From: Pyronema omphalodes | Lineage: Eukaryota; Ascomycota; Pezizomycetes; Pezizales; Pyronemataceae | DNA: 64,000 nucleotides | Assembly: GCA_024516155.1 (NCBI GenBank) | Contig: JAJJXM010000009.1 | Span: 806,001 to 870,000, forward strand | Direction: 5' to 3' | Shown: positions 13,454 to 25,502 of the stretch, one piece after another | How positions within the stretch are numbered: position 1 is the stretch's first letter | Layout: each line of letters begins with the position of its first letter | Translations under genes and position numbers: made by a program | The notes under the pieces: generated by a model | The model's input: only the letters and a program-made list of their open reading frames with translations | Databases searched by the model: none | Told to the model about the DNA's origin: nothing

Positions 13454-15316
13454 TTTTGTCGCGTAGAATCTGTGCTGGATGTCACTCGCACGGAAAAAAA
13501 GCTGTGGGTGTATGGAAAGTCGCGTTAGACGCGGTTAATGGTCCGCACAAGGCTGAACCGAGCGTGTCACTATCATTCTGCACTTGCGAAACCAGCTGCT
13601 GCGCGTTGCGCTTCTCATGTCCACTTCCAGCAGTCTCCCCCAGTAGCGAGGACAACATAACACTCGTCCGGAGCCGAACTCCCAGCTCAGGTACCACCAA
13701 GTTTCGTTTGCGTTATCCCCCACAACCCCGATCGAGATTGAGAAGTAGATATTCACAGAATCATAATGTGCAATTGGTTAGACCCCTCCAAACCCCGCAC
13801 CTGTTTCAAGTTTGGAGCTATCACCTACAGCCAGCTGTTTTGAATGACGAAAGGAGGGTGCTGCCATAGCCGGAGTCCGGTAGGTCAGGATACAAACAAG
13901 CAAATCACAGTCCCTTAATGTGAATATGAATCATAGCACTTGGCCGGGCTAGGTCAAGCCAGATGGTTGGACGAATACGAAATGTAACATTTGAATGCAG
14001 AGAACATCCCGGAATTTCTTTATTTTCCTTTGTGCCTTTGTACGCCTGAATCACTCGAACACATACATATGGTGCCCACACTCTGGGTGCTGCCTGCCTG
14101 CCTGCCTTGCTCTCGCCTGAGCTGCTCGTCGACTTTCAATCTGCAGAGATCTAATGCAGCATATCGCCCGCCGCTAGAAGGGTAACCCCCATACTGTACC
14201 AAGCCCCATCTGCACTGCAATGCATGGTTGACTCTCCTCGGCGAGTCGGTCACCCGTCACAATGGCTCACCACCAGCCTCCACTCCCACTCCGCAACGTT
14301 TGGCCTGCGGGCTGCTCGTGTAAACAATGACCAAACGTATCATAGCTAGGCAGCGGCGGAAGCAGACTTAACAGCCTCTTTTCTAATAATTCCAATAAGC
14401 CCACGTACGCAAGACATTTAATATACGCATGGCGGGGTAGAATCCTGGCCGATAAGACCGATAGCGAAGTAGTATGGGTGCAATTGCTATCTCAACTGCA
14501 AGTTCATGCCGTCGAGGAAGCGGGATTAATGACAGGACAAGAAACAAAGTCAATTCACCTGATGTCATTCGTACATAGTAGAAATTGAAGATGAACTGGC
14601 TCGCAGGATTCACCCAGCCCTCGCAACATCCGGTTATTTTAGGATGGATGTGATGGTCGTGGTGGTGGTGGTGGTTGTGGTGGTCGTGGTGGTCGTGTTC
14701 ATGGTGGTGGTGATACATCTGCAGTTGGGCAGATCATAAACTCGCAACGAGCTGTTGGGAAAGCTAAGCGGGCTGCGAGGGCAGATAGGCAGCAGACGTC
14801 GCATTTGATAATGCCATGGAATTGATTACATTGCCTGTACATACGACAAGGCGTTGGCTGGCAGCATGATGGGATTCAAGTGTACTGTATGTGCTCTATA
14901 ATTGCACTGAGCGACGACAGCGGGGAAACCCCACGAGTGCAAGATGATGTTAAGCCCGAAGAAACCGAGTCCTACCCACCGAGGCTTCCTCGACATCGAT
15001 CTCCAGCTGGCCGCAGTCGCTGGATTCACAACTAGCAACCGGAACGCAGCTCTCCCTTGGACCCTGATAGGCCCCTGGCAATCCGTGGAGGCTCTGCAGC
15101 GGCCAATCCGCACAGCGATTCTGCCGTTTAAGCTTCGTGCTAGACGGCGGAGAGCTTTCAGAAGCCGTCATAGTCGCCATTTAAGTTATGGACTCACACG
15201 GGTACGGGGTTAAGCGGACACATTAATCAACGGGACCGAGGGATTCATGCGTCCAGGACAATCTAGAGTAGTGTCCAGTGGCGACGACGTGCAAGAATAG
15301 CATAGCATCGTCTTCT

Positions 15317-15347
<31 letters not shown>

Positions 15348-15935
15348 CATGAGCATCCAAATAACGTTTGCAGCCAGGTCGGATGCGTAAAAGGTTGAAA
15401 TGTAGACTTCGCATACTGCGGTGCCGAGCACAAAGCTCTAGAGATTCTGCGAGACGGCAGCGGCGAAGTTTGGAGTTTTCGCCTTCTCCTAGTCTGTGCT
15501 TCACAGTCCATCCAGGGCTCGCGGTTCGCTCATACCGTCAACACAAGAAAGAGAAGCCTTGAAACTCACCTCCCCACAGGTTCGCCTCAACGTGCAATAT
15601 TCGGGGAATTTAAGAGATAGAGTTGACCCGCTTCTTACCTTCGCCGCCCGCGGTTGCTGTAGCTGCTGCTCGTTCGTTTTGCCGCTGTTTACCTTATCAA
15701 ATTCCGCCGACGCCTAGCATCCATCGCTTGCTCTTGCTCCTGCCGTACCGTGCTGCTGCTGCTGCTGCTGGTGTCGCTTGCTCTTGCTGTTGCTCTACCT
15801 ACTGCTACTGCTGCGCTCCACCCAAAACCCAGTTCCGCCCCGACCTTTTCGACAGTAACCTGCCCTGTAACTCCACCACTCCTCTTTACCCTCAACTTCC
15901 TCTACTTCTCCCCTCATTCCCCTCCCACCTCTCTC
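13454..15935. other. Divergent spacer between ORC5 and PUF4-like gene
   Basis: GC-richer than the other spacers and with several modest open frames on both strands, none convincing. Contains a His-rich minus-strand frame near 14640-14718 caused by tggtgg repeats, and CTG trinucleotide tracts at 15320-15347 and 15752-15770. It probably holds both promoters and a long PUF4 leader. A small unrecognised gene around 14383-15180 (-) cannot be excluded. Confidence 0.45.
15320..15347 (+). repeat. CTG trinucleotide tract
   Basis: About nine uninterrupted CTG units (GCT register), upstream of the PUF4-like gene. A shorter tract of the same unit sits at about 15752-15770. Confidence 0.9.
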
Positions 15936-16000
15936 CTCATCGTTTTTTATATCGGCTTCTTCTTCTTTTTCTTTTTTTACCTTCTTTCCGTTCCGCTACG
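15936..16000 (+). promoter_or_regulatory. Pyrimidine-rich promoter tract of the PUF4-like gene
   Basis: A CT-rich stretch (tcttcttctttttc type) lies 320-380 bp before the PUF4 start codon. Such tracts commonly precede transcription starts in filamentous fungi. The placement is inferred from composition only. Confidence 0.4.
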
Positions 16001-16319
16001 TCGTTGTGTCTCTTCGCAGCCTCCGCTTTTTCCATAATCGTTTACTCTGCGCGCTACGGAATAGCGAACTTTCGTTTCACTCATATCAACTCGGGAAGCA
16101 GCTACTGCAGCATTCCCTCCCGACAGCGTCTCGGTTGCCAGCTGCCATAGTCGTGGTAGGTTCCCCAGTTCCAATCCGCCGTCAAGTCACTTCTGAACCC
16201 ATGAGATGAGCTGGCGGCTGTCTTCTTGGGTCGCTTCTACCTCCCCCTCCACTCCTTCCCCACAGTACCGATAACCTCGAAATCTTGGGTTCCTTGAGCT
16301 AACATCCTCAGCTCTAGGC

Positions 16320-19300
16320 ATGAGCAAGACGTTCTCTACCACTATGCACGACCGGCACCTCCTCGACGAAAGGCACCACCGGGTTGGCGAAGGGCAGCAC
16401 TTCCCCGCTACCTATGCCCCACTTCGTCCTACTGCTTCAGAGCTCAACAACCACAATCAGTCGGTCCCAGCGGATCTGAGAACTGGTCTTACGCGTCGGT
16501 TTACTACAGATGCCATGAACACCACCCAGCTCCTTCCCACCACATGGGACCCGAGCAGATACCCGCGGATGCCAGTAGCTGAGAACACGGAGTATCTGTT
16601 CAGCAGGGAGTACGAGATGGAGGTGTGTATATGTCTGTGCCCAATTTCGTTATTTTAGCTAATAGAAAAAAGGATCCTCAAAAATATCAGATGGTACACC
16701 CCCGGAGACTATTTCCCACAGTCGACACGGCTAACTAATGAAAGTTCGTACAAGCGAAACAGATGCAATATGATGCCCGGCTCCAGGAGCAACGCGAGCT
16801 GGAGATGAAAGTTAAGCTTATGCAGCTACAGACCAGAAAGGACGAAGAGGATATTCTTCGCCTGGCCCGAACCCTCGATCGTATGAATATGAGCAGAATG
16901 AAGGCTGGTCCCAACGAGCCCACAACGCCCCCAGAGTTCCGTGACACCGCCTACGGACGTACCAAGACGGACATGACAACTGCTTCTCTATTGGCAACAC
17001 CTCCCACTGTTAGTAACCGCCTGGATCAACAGCAGCTCATTACACCTCCTGCTGAGGATGTTCTGTCCCATCTGTCCCAGAGCAACTCCAGATCGGTCCC
17101 GGGCACTCGTCGTAACTCTGACGAAAATCAGGTTCTTGGGACACCCACTCAGGCTCCAATCGGCCAAAGACCCAATCTTCGGTAAGCCACAATTTGCTCA
17201 TGGTGTTGGTGTGGTGGAGGTGGAGGTGGATATAGAGGTGGAAGCTGACTTTTCTCAGTAACTCCATGACCAGCGGCCCGGAGAACCTTCAATCCCGCTT
17301 TGGTCTTGGCCAGGTCACAACTGATTTCCTCTTCGACGACGAACAACCCGAGAAGAACCATAGCTCCACCAAGGACTCCACCACCTCACCTGGCATCAAG
17401 TCTTACCTTCAGATGGTAGATACTGTCGACAAGTTTCCTATCCTTACTCAAAGTCACCCTGGAAAGGTAAGTTCACTGTTGCTGCATGTTGCAAACATCT
17501 CTTGCAAACAACTGCTCATTTGATTGTTTAGCTGTCTGCTTCTTCTGCTGCACTGGACCTCGCTTACTCTGACATCACAAACGGACAGGACATGTGGAGC
17601 CAGGCCTTTACTCGTTCTCATAGACCGGCACAACATAGCTTGCCTGTTAACAACTACCCATACACCCCTACGAGCAACTCGTCCCCCAAGGTTATGCCCC
17701 AGACAGATTCACCTGCTGCTCCTAGACGCTTTGAGAGGTCCTCTACAGACTTTAGCTTTAGCAGCTTTGGAGAGAACGTTGGCAACAGGGTCTCTCAGCA
17801 GTCCGAGACCAACGGTCACAACCGTCAAGGATCGATGCCCAAGCTACAGTCTTCTTTCTCTACCAATGACCTTCCCACTATGAGGAATGGAAGTAACATT
17901 CAAGCCAGTAGCATCTATGGTGGTAGAGGACCAATTGATCGTCAGAGACACAACCGTGACCTGACGATCGGTACCTCGAGCTTGACTGTAAGTTCATCTT
18001 GTTGAATGACATGTCTACATATTAACTGGGCTTCTAGAATTCTGGCATGTTTGGCCCGCCTCTGTCCGCTGGCCTTGGCCCGATGATGATGTCTCCTGCG
18101 GGAATGTCTGGTGCTTTGCCTTCCCCCGGTCCCTATGGTGGTTATGGCCACATCAACCTTAGCAGTGTTTATGGAGGTGCACCATACGGTGCTTACCCCG
18201 CAGGTCCCAGTTCCAACAAGTTCGATGCCCCTCATCAGTCCCACACCATGCAGGGACGCAACAATATGGTCAAGAGGGGCAGTGATGGTGAAGGTAGACT
18301 ATTCCCTGTCCAGTCTCTAGATTTGACTAACGGTTTAGTGAACCGCTTTGCCAATGTCAAGCTTGAGTCACTTGTAAATGAGATTTACTCGCTCTGCAAG
18401 GACCAACACGGTTGTCGGTATTTACAGAAGAAGTTGGAGGAGGGGAACCCGCAGTATGTGGAGATGATCTTCAATGAGACTCACGCTCATGTTGTTGAGT
18501 TGATGACTGGTATGTAGCTCACCTGTCGACCATAACCCCAACTTGCTCACATATCTTTTAGATCCCTTCGGCAATTACCTTTGCCAAAAGTTGTTGGAGC
18601 ACACCAACAATGAGCAGCGGACTGTGTTGGTTAACACTGCAGCCCCTCGTCTTGTGGAGATTGCGTTGAACCAGCACGGAACTCGTGCGTTGCAGAAGAT
18701 GATCGACTTCCTTTCATGCCCCGAGCAGATTAATACTATTGTTCATGCTCTTGAGAGTAAGGTTGTTGAACTGATCCAGGATCTTAACGGAAACCACGTC
18801 ATCCAGAAGTGTCTTAACAAGTTGCGACCGGAAGATGCTCAGTTCATCTTTGACGCGGTTGGAGAGCATTGTATTCCTGTTGGAACTCACCGTCACGGAT
18901 GTTGTGTTCTCCAGAGATGCATTGACCATGCATCTGGCAATCAGAAGATTCAACTGATCCAGAAGATTACGGCCCACTCCCTGCAGCTCGTGCAGGATGC
19001 ATTTGGAAATTATGTCGTGCAGTACATTCGTAAGTTGCCCTATTCGGCTTAGAAACGTAGACTAACAAATATCAGTGGACCTTGGAGAGCCGCAGCTTTC
19101 GGAGCCTGTCATTCTTCAGTTTTGTGGCATGCTCTGCGAATTGGCGAAGCAGAAGTTCAGTTCCAATGTTATCGAGAAGTGTATTCGTGTCGCGGAGCCT
19201 CCGACCAAGAAGATTCTCATCGAAGAGCTCATCGCATCTAACCGCATCGACGAGCTGTTGCGGGACTGTTACGCGAACTATGTCATTCAAACCTCGGTTA

Positions 19301-19627
19301 GTCTAATCCCCCAATTTTGATGCACAACACCAATACTAACATATGCAGATTGACTACGCTGATGCTACCACTAGAACGAGACTTGCTGACGCTATTATGC
19401 CACTTCTTCCGACCATCCGTAACTTCCCCTATGGTCGCCGAATTCAGAGCAAGCTGTCCATGGTTGAGAACAAGGCAAACGGGGGATCATCGGGACCCCA
19501 CTCTCGTTCCAACTCTTACAGCCAGTCGCCATCGCAGGCTCGTCCCCCGATCAACGGAGGTATGGGTCGCCCATCTGTACAACAAAATCAGTTTCCCCCA
19601 AGCTTTGGAGGACAGTATCTTATGTAA
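16320..19627 (+). CDS. PUF4: PUF4-like Pumilio-family mRNA-binding protein
   Basis: Eight exons give 947 aa: 16320-16622, 16745-17181, 17259-17466, 17532-17987, 18038-18509, 18562-19029, 19076-19296 and 19349-19627. A long low-complexity N-terminal half has a predicted charged helix at about 101-150 (QEQRELEMKVKLMQLQTRK). The C-terminal Pumilio homology domain spans about 570-890. Its repeat-core helices read GCRYLQKK, NYLCQK, TRALQK, NHVIQK, CCVLQR, NYVVQY, SNVIEK and NYVIQT, i.e. eight repeats. The CRYLQ first repeat and the HRHGCCVLQR repeat are PUF4/MPT5 hallmarks. Family role: cytoplasmic binding of UGUA-starting 3' UTR sites and recruitment of the deadenylase. A Gly/Ser/Pro tail follows. 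The 5' leader may contain an intron, since tcag and ctag lie just before the ATG. Confidence 0.94.
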
Positions 19628-20421
19628 CGACTCGAACGACTTGTATACGAAATTGTCCGTCAGATAGCGTGTGTTTTCTTCAATGATTTGGACAACGACC
19701 GCGGATATCCTCGACAGAACTTTTGTTAAATATGGTGGAACGTTTTATTTGGAGCAGGCATTTTCCTTCCACATAAGACTAACGAGGTTTAAATGAGAGG
19801 ACAGGAGACGTGCCATGACTGTACAGTAGAGGCATGAGGAGAGGAGATGGGATTGTAAACTATGTTACATGGAGGTATGCATAGACTATACCTGGACTTT
19901 ATTATGCGGTTTCTTTCTTTTTTTTTTTACGAATTTTCTACTGGCTGTTTTTGCGATACTTCTTTTTTTTTTCTGGACATGTTTTTCTATTGGAGCATCT
20001 AACCTTTGCTGTACGGTATACTTTTATCTTTCTTGCATTTGGACTTGATTCATATGCGTCCTGTATTTTCTTGCTACTTTGTTGATGACGGTTGTTGGGT
20101 TTCTGATTTCTGGCGCTATATGTATCAATTGATGTACCTGATGTACATGATCTTAGGGAGGTGAAATGATACTAATTGTGCATTGCTGTATGCTGGTGTT
20201 GTCTTAATTGAAATTAATTCTCTTGCTGAATTTGATCTTTGAGGTTTCTCTACCATTTTGACGTGAATTTTAAACAATTTCAAAATTCGACGTGATGATT
20301 CGTGACGTGTATTCCTGTTACCCGCCCTCTTGACACGCTACCGCGACCTGTCACGTATCCTTAGCGAGCTCTAGTAACAGGAATCGCCAGCAATCTCAAC
20401 AACCATCAAAGCTCCACAGCA
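19628..20421. other. PUF4 3' UTR and EMC7 promoter
   Basis: T-rich 3' flank of the PUF4-like gene with two UGUA-type PUF sites at 19820-19828 and 19854-19862, followed by the EMC7 upstream region. No further gene is seen. Confidence 0.6.
19820..19862 (+). promoter_or_regulatory. Two PUF4-type binding sites in the PUF4-like 3' UTR
   Basis: TGTACAGTA at 19820-19828 and TGTAAACTA at 19854-19862 both fit the yeast Puf4 consensus UGUAHANUA. They lie about 195 and 230 nt after the PUF4-like stop codon on the transcribed strand, where negative autoregulation would be expected. That the 3' UTR reaches this far is inferred. Confidence 0.5.
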
Positions 20422-22018
20422 ATGAAGCTACTCGCCCCCCTCACCGCGCTCTCCCTCCTCGCCTCGGCCTCTGCTGCTACTATACGCGGCCTCATCCCGA
20501 CCTCTACCGTTCTACCGAACCCCAGCGAGCTACCGGCGGACACAACGATCACCTTGACCACTGCTGGAGAGTTGCACAAGACCCTTTTAAGATGGGACAA
20601 CACCTTCGTTTTCAGAAATGTGAGCGAGGGAAGCTATATTCTTGATGTGGTGGCGGAGGGGTATGCGTTCTCGCCGTTGAGAGTCGACGTGGGAAAGGGA
20701 GAAGAGGTCGCAGTTAGACAAACTTGGAGAGGGAGAGCTTGGAGTAATATGGGAGAGTCGAAGGGGATACCGATTGTGAGTATGCCTGTTCTAAGGGAAG
20801 AGGAAGTTGTGTGGGTGAGGAGGAGAGAACGAGGGAAGCTATGGATGAAATAGCAGAGAGCTAGAGGAGAGGACAGGCGGTTACAGCAGGGACAATCAGC
20901 GAGCTGGTATGGCTATATGAGCTCAATGGCAGCGGCAGTGGTGAAGGCTATGGACTGGACAATGGGCAACTGGGCAGGGCTTCCAACGGAGGGCTATAAT
21001 GGACATGCTACAAAGCCCTCACACTCGGTCTGATCTCGCGGGAGCCCGTAGCTGTCTCAGCCGCAGATACTGTGGCTATGATTCTGAGACAGGAGCTTTG
21101 ATTCGGACATGAAGTGGAGCTGTAAGGCTATTCTGACGGGTTTTATCCCCGCCTCAGTGATAGTTCTGGTCCAGCCTCATCCAGACCAAGCGGGTTGGTG
21201 GTGGAATCTTGGTTAGGCTTTTGGGATACTTTCATGAGTTGAATACTGAGACTGGCCGGGTTTCTAGAGGCCCATGGTCCCGGATGATGACGTGGGATCT
21301 GTTGAGCCTGAGAACGAGGCCGCATGACAACCCGCTTGGATCTCAGCCCTATCAGCTGCTGCTGTTGAGCTCTACCTGTTTCACTAGATCGCCGCAGTTG
21401 CCCCTTGGGATTGGATGGAAGACTTGGTGTCTGAGCGCTCCAGATTGTCTGTCATCTTCTTTGCCGTCGTTAATGCTGATGTCTCCACTGCTGTTCTCGC
21501 TATCGCCTCCGGGTTCTCCTACCTGCTCTCCGCTGCTTTATCTTCATCTAGAGCTTCCACTATAGCCTTGTGATTATCCACGAAAAGTAACGAATGCTAA
21601 CAAAGCTCTCTTTAGGAACTCCGCCCTGTCCAAGCCACCAGCTACTACCAGATCCGTGAGGGTTTCAATCTATTAAAGATGTTGAGCTCCCCCATGATCC
21701 TAATCGCCATTGTCTCCCTCGTTTCCATCATTTTCCTTCCCAAGCTATTAGACAAGAGTACGCTTTCCTCCCATCTTTCGTCTTCCTCCTGGGGAATCTC
21801 AGAGCTTGTACTGACTTTTATATACAGTGGATCCTGAATTCCGTGCCGAGTTTGAAGCTCACCAAAAGAAGAACGCTGTCACTACTGACCGTATGACCAG
21901 CAATATTGCCAGCTTTGACGCAGCGAGCTTTTTGGCCGGTATGGGAAAGCCGTCGACACCTACACCTGCACAGGGGAGCGGGAGCTCAGCGGGACAGGGT
22001 GGGAATAAGAGGAAGTAG
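20422..22018 (+). CDS. EMC7: ER membrane protein complex subunit 7
   Basis: Three exons give 228 aa: 20422-20775, 21616-21757 and 21828-22018. Residues 1-18 are a signal peptide (MKLLAPLTALSLLASASA). A lumenal beta-sandwich of the EMC7 family follows, with TIRGLIPT, TFVFRNVSEGSYILDV and the conserved RGxxWSNxGE strand. ELRPVQATSYYQIREGFN leads into one membrane helix at about 143-160. The cytosolic tail starts MDPEFRAEFEAHQ and ends in a basic GGNKRK. The ER membrane complex inserts tail-anchored and multi-pass membrane proteins. The length is normal. Intron 1 (20776-21615) is 840 nt, over ten times the usual size here, yet GTGAGT and a ctaac branch point before TTTAG support it, and GIPI-ELRP joins as in homologues. 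Confidence 0.92.
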
Positions 22019-24508
22019 CTTGTGGGGTTGATTATCTCTAAACTGAGAGAGAGAAGAAAAAATGGAGGGATTTGTTGTAATGAGATTGTATAAGCAAGCT
22101 GCAAGAAAGCAAGATGTGATCCTTAGATGGTATTAAAGAGTTGATAATGATAGTGTTTTATTTATGATGTGTAGTCTCATTTGTTTCTTTGGGGGGGGGG
22201 GGGGGGTTATTGAATTTCTTCAATTATTTGCTTTTTATTTCAAGACTAGAAGTACCATGATGCTATTATGGAAGCTATTTCAGGCTGGTGACACACTGAC
22301 ACACTGTCACACTGTCATAATGTCACACGCTATCAAATATAGCCCTAACCCGAACCCTAACTTCTTCTTTACTCCTCCATTATTGTACAAATTTTTAACA
22401 CACTCATTGCCCCCCGAAAGAAGTCTCTCTCTATATATACTTTTACATATCTGCCATGTCTAAATACATACATAAACGCCATCACCGCATCACTGCATCG
22501 CTACACCATCTAGATAAACTCCAATTCCGGAAATCACCTGTATCCGAAAACCTTACTTATATACGGCAGCTATCAAAATATCTTTAAGATTTATAAGCTC
22601 TATCATCAGTTGAATCATTCTCGCATTCGGTTTTTTTCTCTCATGTTAAATAAAATATGGAATCATGGATTATCACTATGTGGACTTGTGGGTGGTGTAG
22701 GTTTTTTATTGCGTAACCTGTGTGTCGCTGGAGGACGGGTGGTTGGTGGATTTGGATAGTATATAAAAATTCGGAGATTATTGATATGGTATGCTGAAAG
22801 GTATTTAGATGGCGAATGAGCCTCGTCCTCCCCCAAATAACGGACAGTCTTTGTTGGACCAGCTTGGGATTTTGATGCAACCATGCAATAATTTAATATC
22901 AGCTGCAACTCAACCCCCCCCCCCCCCTTTCTCAATCCAACGCAGTCAAATCCAGTCCAACAAGTTCTACTGTAATCCAACCCCGTAATAACTTCCAGCC
23001 AAAAAAAAGCGTTGATAAGTTATATCTTCCTACAAGCCGTACTCAACGTTGCCTCCAAGCTATCCTCCCACCCGGTTAGATAGATACGCCCATTGATAAT
23101 CGTATTGATAAATAATTGTTTCTAGTTCTAGCCTGCATATCTAGTATCTACTTTCCTTTAACAGGCATCGAATTTGTGGGGGTGGGAGGGGGGGGGGGGG
23201 GGGGGAGTAATAACAAAAAAAGAGGGAAGAGATAAGGAAAAAAGCCATTATGTTGTTTTGGAAGTTAACGAAGTTGATGGAATATCTTAGCGTATAGAAA
23301 TCAGCCACGAATCATTCCCACCATTCGACACTTATGGAACATATTTCCTACCAATATAATACCAACGAGAATACCTCCAGCCACTCCCAGCCATCTCCAG
23401 CTATTTGCAAACCCTCTATAAAACTTTAAGATTATAAATACAGACATACAGACATACAGACATACAGACATACAGACATACAGACATACAGACATACAGA
23501 CATACAGACATACAGACATACAGACATACAGACATACAGACATACAGACATACAGACATACAGACATACAGACATACAGACATACAGACATACAGACATA
23601 CAGACATACAGACATACAGACATACAGACATACAGACATACAGACATACAGACATACAGACATACAGACATACAGACATACAGACATACAGACATACAGA
23701 CATACAGACATACAGACATACAGACATACAGACATTAAGATATATCATTGCTCATCTATAAGTGCCAAACTTTTCATAACTTATTCAAATCGTTATTGAA
23801 CGCCGTATGTGAGAAATCTGAAAGTTTTGATAGATTATTGAATTATTCCCAGGGTATCTGCAACCGGAAGTTGTAATATGAGGAAAGTGAAGATGCAGGG
23901 TAGTTAGGATGATACTGACTTGATTTTTTCATCCCAAGGTCAGGTCAGGATATCAAGATTCACCATATAACAATACACGATATCCTACTAGCTAACGTCC
24001 CAAGACTAAAGTATCATGAGAGTTGAAAATAAAACAAGGAATATTCATAGGCTATTCAAAGAAAAATTGACATCTTAGATAGTACATTTTTTGAAATACG
24101 ACCAGATTTGAGGCTAGATTGACAGCGAGGGACAAGATGTATCAATGAGAAGATTTTAGTGCAATGAAAGGAGGGATCGGTCGCTGGGAAGATATTGGAG
24201 AAGGCTAGGAATTCGTGTAAAGGGGGGGGGGGGGGGGGGGGCAAGATTGTAGAGGGTGAGACTGTGCTAAGGAAGCGGTGTCGTTTATCGACGAGTGATG
24301 CGGGAAGATGTAAAGGGTTTCATGCGATATCACAAATTTCAACTCTCAGTTTGTATAACCGATTTATACCAATCTCATACATAGCAACTAAATCTTAAAC
24401 TTCATACATCATGTATCAAAATAATTCATCAAGTAGCTTTAAGCGCTCGGCGCCCTCATTTCCCTGTCAACTACAGGGGTCGACATCTCTTTATAGCCCT
24501 ATCAGCCT
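22019..24508. other. Repeat-rich spacer between EMC7 and the SDR gene
   Basis: Convergent 3' flanks. Contains G/C runs at 22191-22206, 22914-22927, 23188-23205 and 24222-24241, a short telomere-like patch at about 22347-22364, and an octamer satellite at 23441-23735. No coding sequence is recognised. Confidence 0.6.
23441..23735 (+). repeat. Octanucleotide satellite (CAGACATA), about 37 copies
   Basis: An uninterrupted tandem array of CAGACATA. No unit departs from the consensus over roughly 295 bp until the final edge. Because 8 is not a multiple of 3, the minus strand reads open with a 24-nt protein period (SVCLYVCM). That open frame is a by-product and not a gene. Confidence 0.97.
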
Positions 24509-25502
24509 CTAAAAGCCATGCTTCTTTACCTCCTCCTCACTCCACTCCCACAGTTTCTCCGCCAACTTATCATCCTTGGCAAATCTACTAGGTTTCTCAT
24601 GCCACCAAGCTTTCTCCGCCAGTCTTCCAACAGGAACATAGTAACCACCATTCTCGACTGGCATCGTGGCACAAAACAACTGGTTCAACGCACCCTTCTC
24701 AACCGGGGTAGCAAAGCACTTGATAGCACTAACACCCAATCCCATAATCCGACTGTCTCCCACAAACGTCTTATAAAGATCCGAGATAATAACACCAGGA
24801 TGACAAGAAACACTTATGATCTGGGGATAACGTCTAGCAAGCTCCTTGGCATGGAGAATATTTGCCAACTTTGAAATTCCATATCTTGTCCAAGTAGAGC
24901 TACTTTCGAGCTGCGCAGCAAGTTGATCTACCTGCTTTGCATGATCGGCGGCAGAAATATTGATACCGCTAGAAGCAGCGTTATGTCCAAGGGAGGAAAG
25001 GTTCACAATCCTTCCTCCGGCTGGGATGGCAGGTAACAAGAGCTTGGTTAGAAGGTAGTGACCCATGTGGTTTGTACCGAACTGAATTTCGTAACCGTCC
25101 TCAGTACGGCTGTAGGGCATTGCCATTACTCCGGCGTTGTTCATGAGGATGTCGAGACGGGACTCTTTTTCGAGGAAGGATTTAGCGAAGGCGGAAATGG
25201 AGGAGAAGCTTATGAGGTCAAGCTGGATGTAGTGAAGGTCGGCGTTGGGGAGCGTCTTCTTGATGTCATCGATCGCGGCGAGCTAGAGGGGCTGTTAGCT
25301 ATGGATTTGAAGAGAGGTGAAGGGACTAAAGGGTACATACTGCTTTGGACTCGGTGCGAGATCCCATGTAGACCTTTCCACCAGCTTTGCATAGAGCAGC
25401 GATTGACTCCTTTCCGAGACCGGTGTTACCACCAGTGACGATAATTACGCGACCGGACAGGTCGGGGATAGCTGAGAGCTCAAATTCCGGTGCTGAAACC
25501 AT
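24509..25502 (-). CDS. Short-chain dehydrogenase/reductase (retinol-dehydrogenase-like)
   Basis: Two exons, 25341-25502 and 24509-25282 (complement), give 311 aa. It has a Rossmann fold of the classical SDR superfamily: TGGNTGLG at 23-30 for NAD(P) binding, NNAG at 102-105, catalytic Ser near 150-151 (NLSS), and YGISK with Tyr188 and Lys192. The layout (insert between NLSS and YGISK, C-terminal WEWSEEEVKKHGF) matches the fungal retinol-dehydrogenase/WWOX-like oxidoreductases. The substrate cannot be read from sequence. There is no signal peptide or membrane helix, so it is probably cytosolic. The start at 25502 is chosen because it lies just before the first strand; an upstream in-frame Met at 25580 would add 26 residues of untypical sequence. 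Confidence 0.92.

Noticed and set aside
15623..16150. 175-codon plus-strand frame with Leu/Cys/Ala runs
   Set aside because: Derived from CTG and CT-rich promoter sequence of the PUF4-like gene; no signal or domain that survives inspection.
23301..23748. Minus-strand frames of SVCLYVCM repeats
   Set aside because: Direct translation of the octamer satellite in all three frames. No flanking coding sequence.
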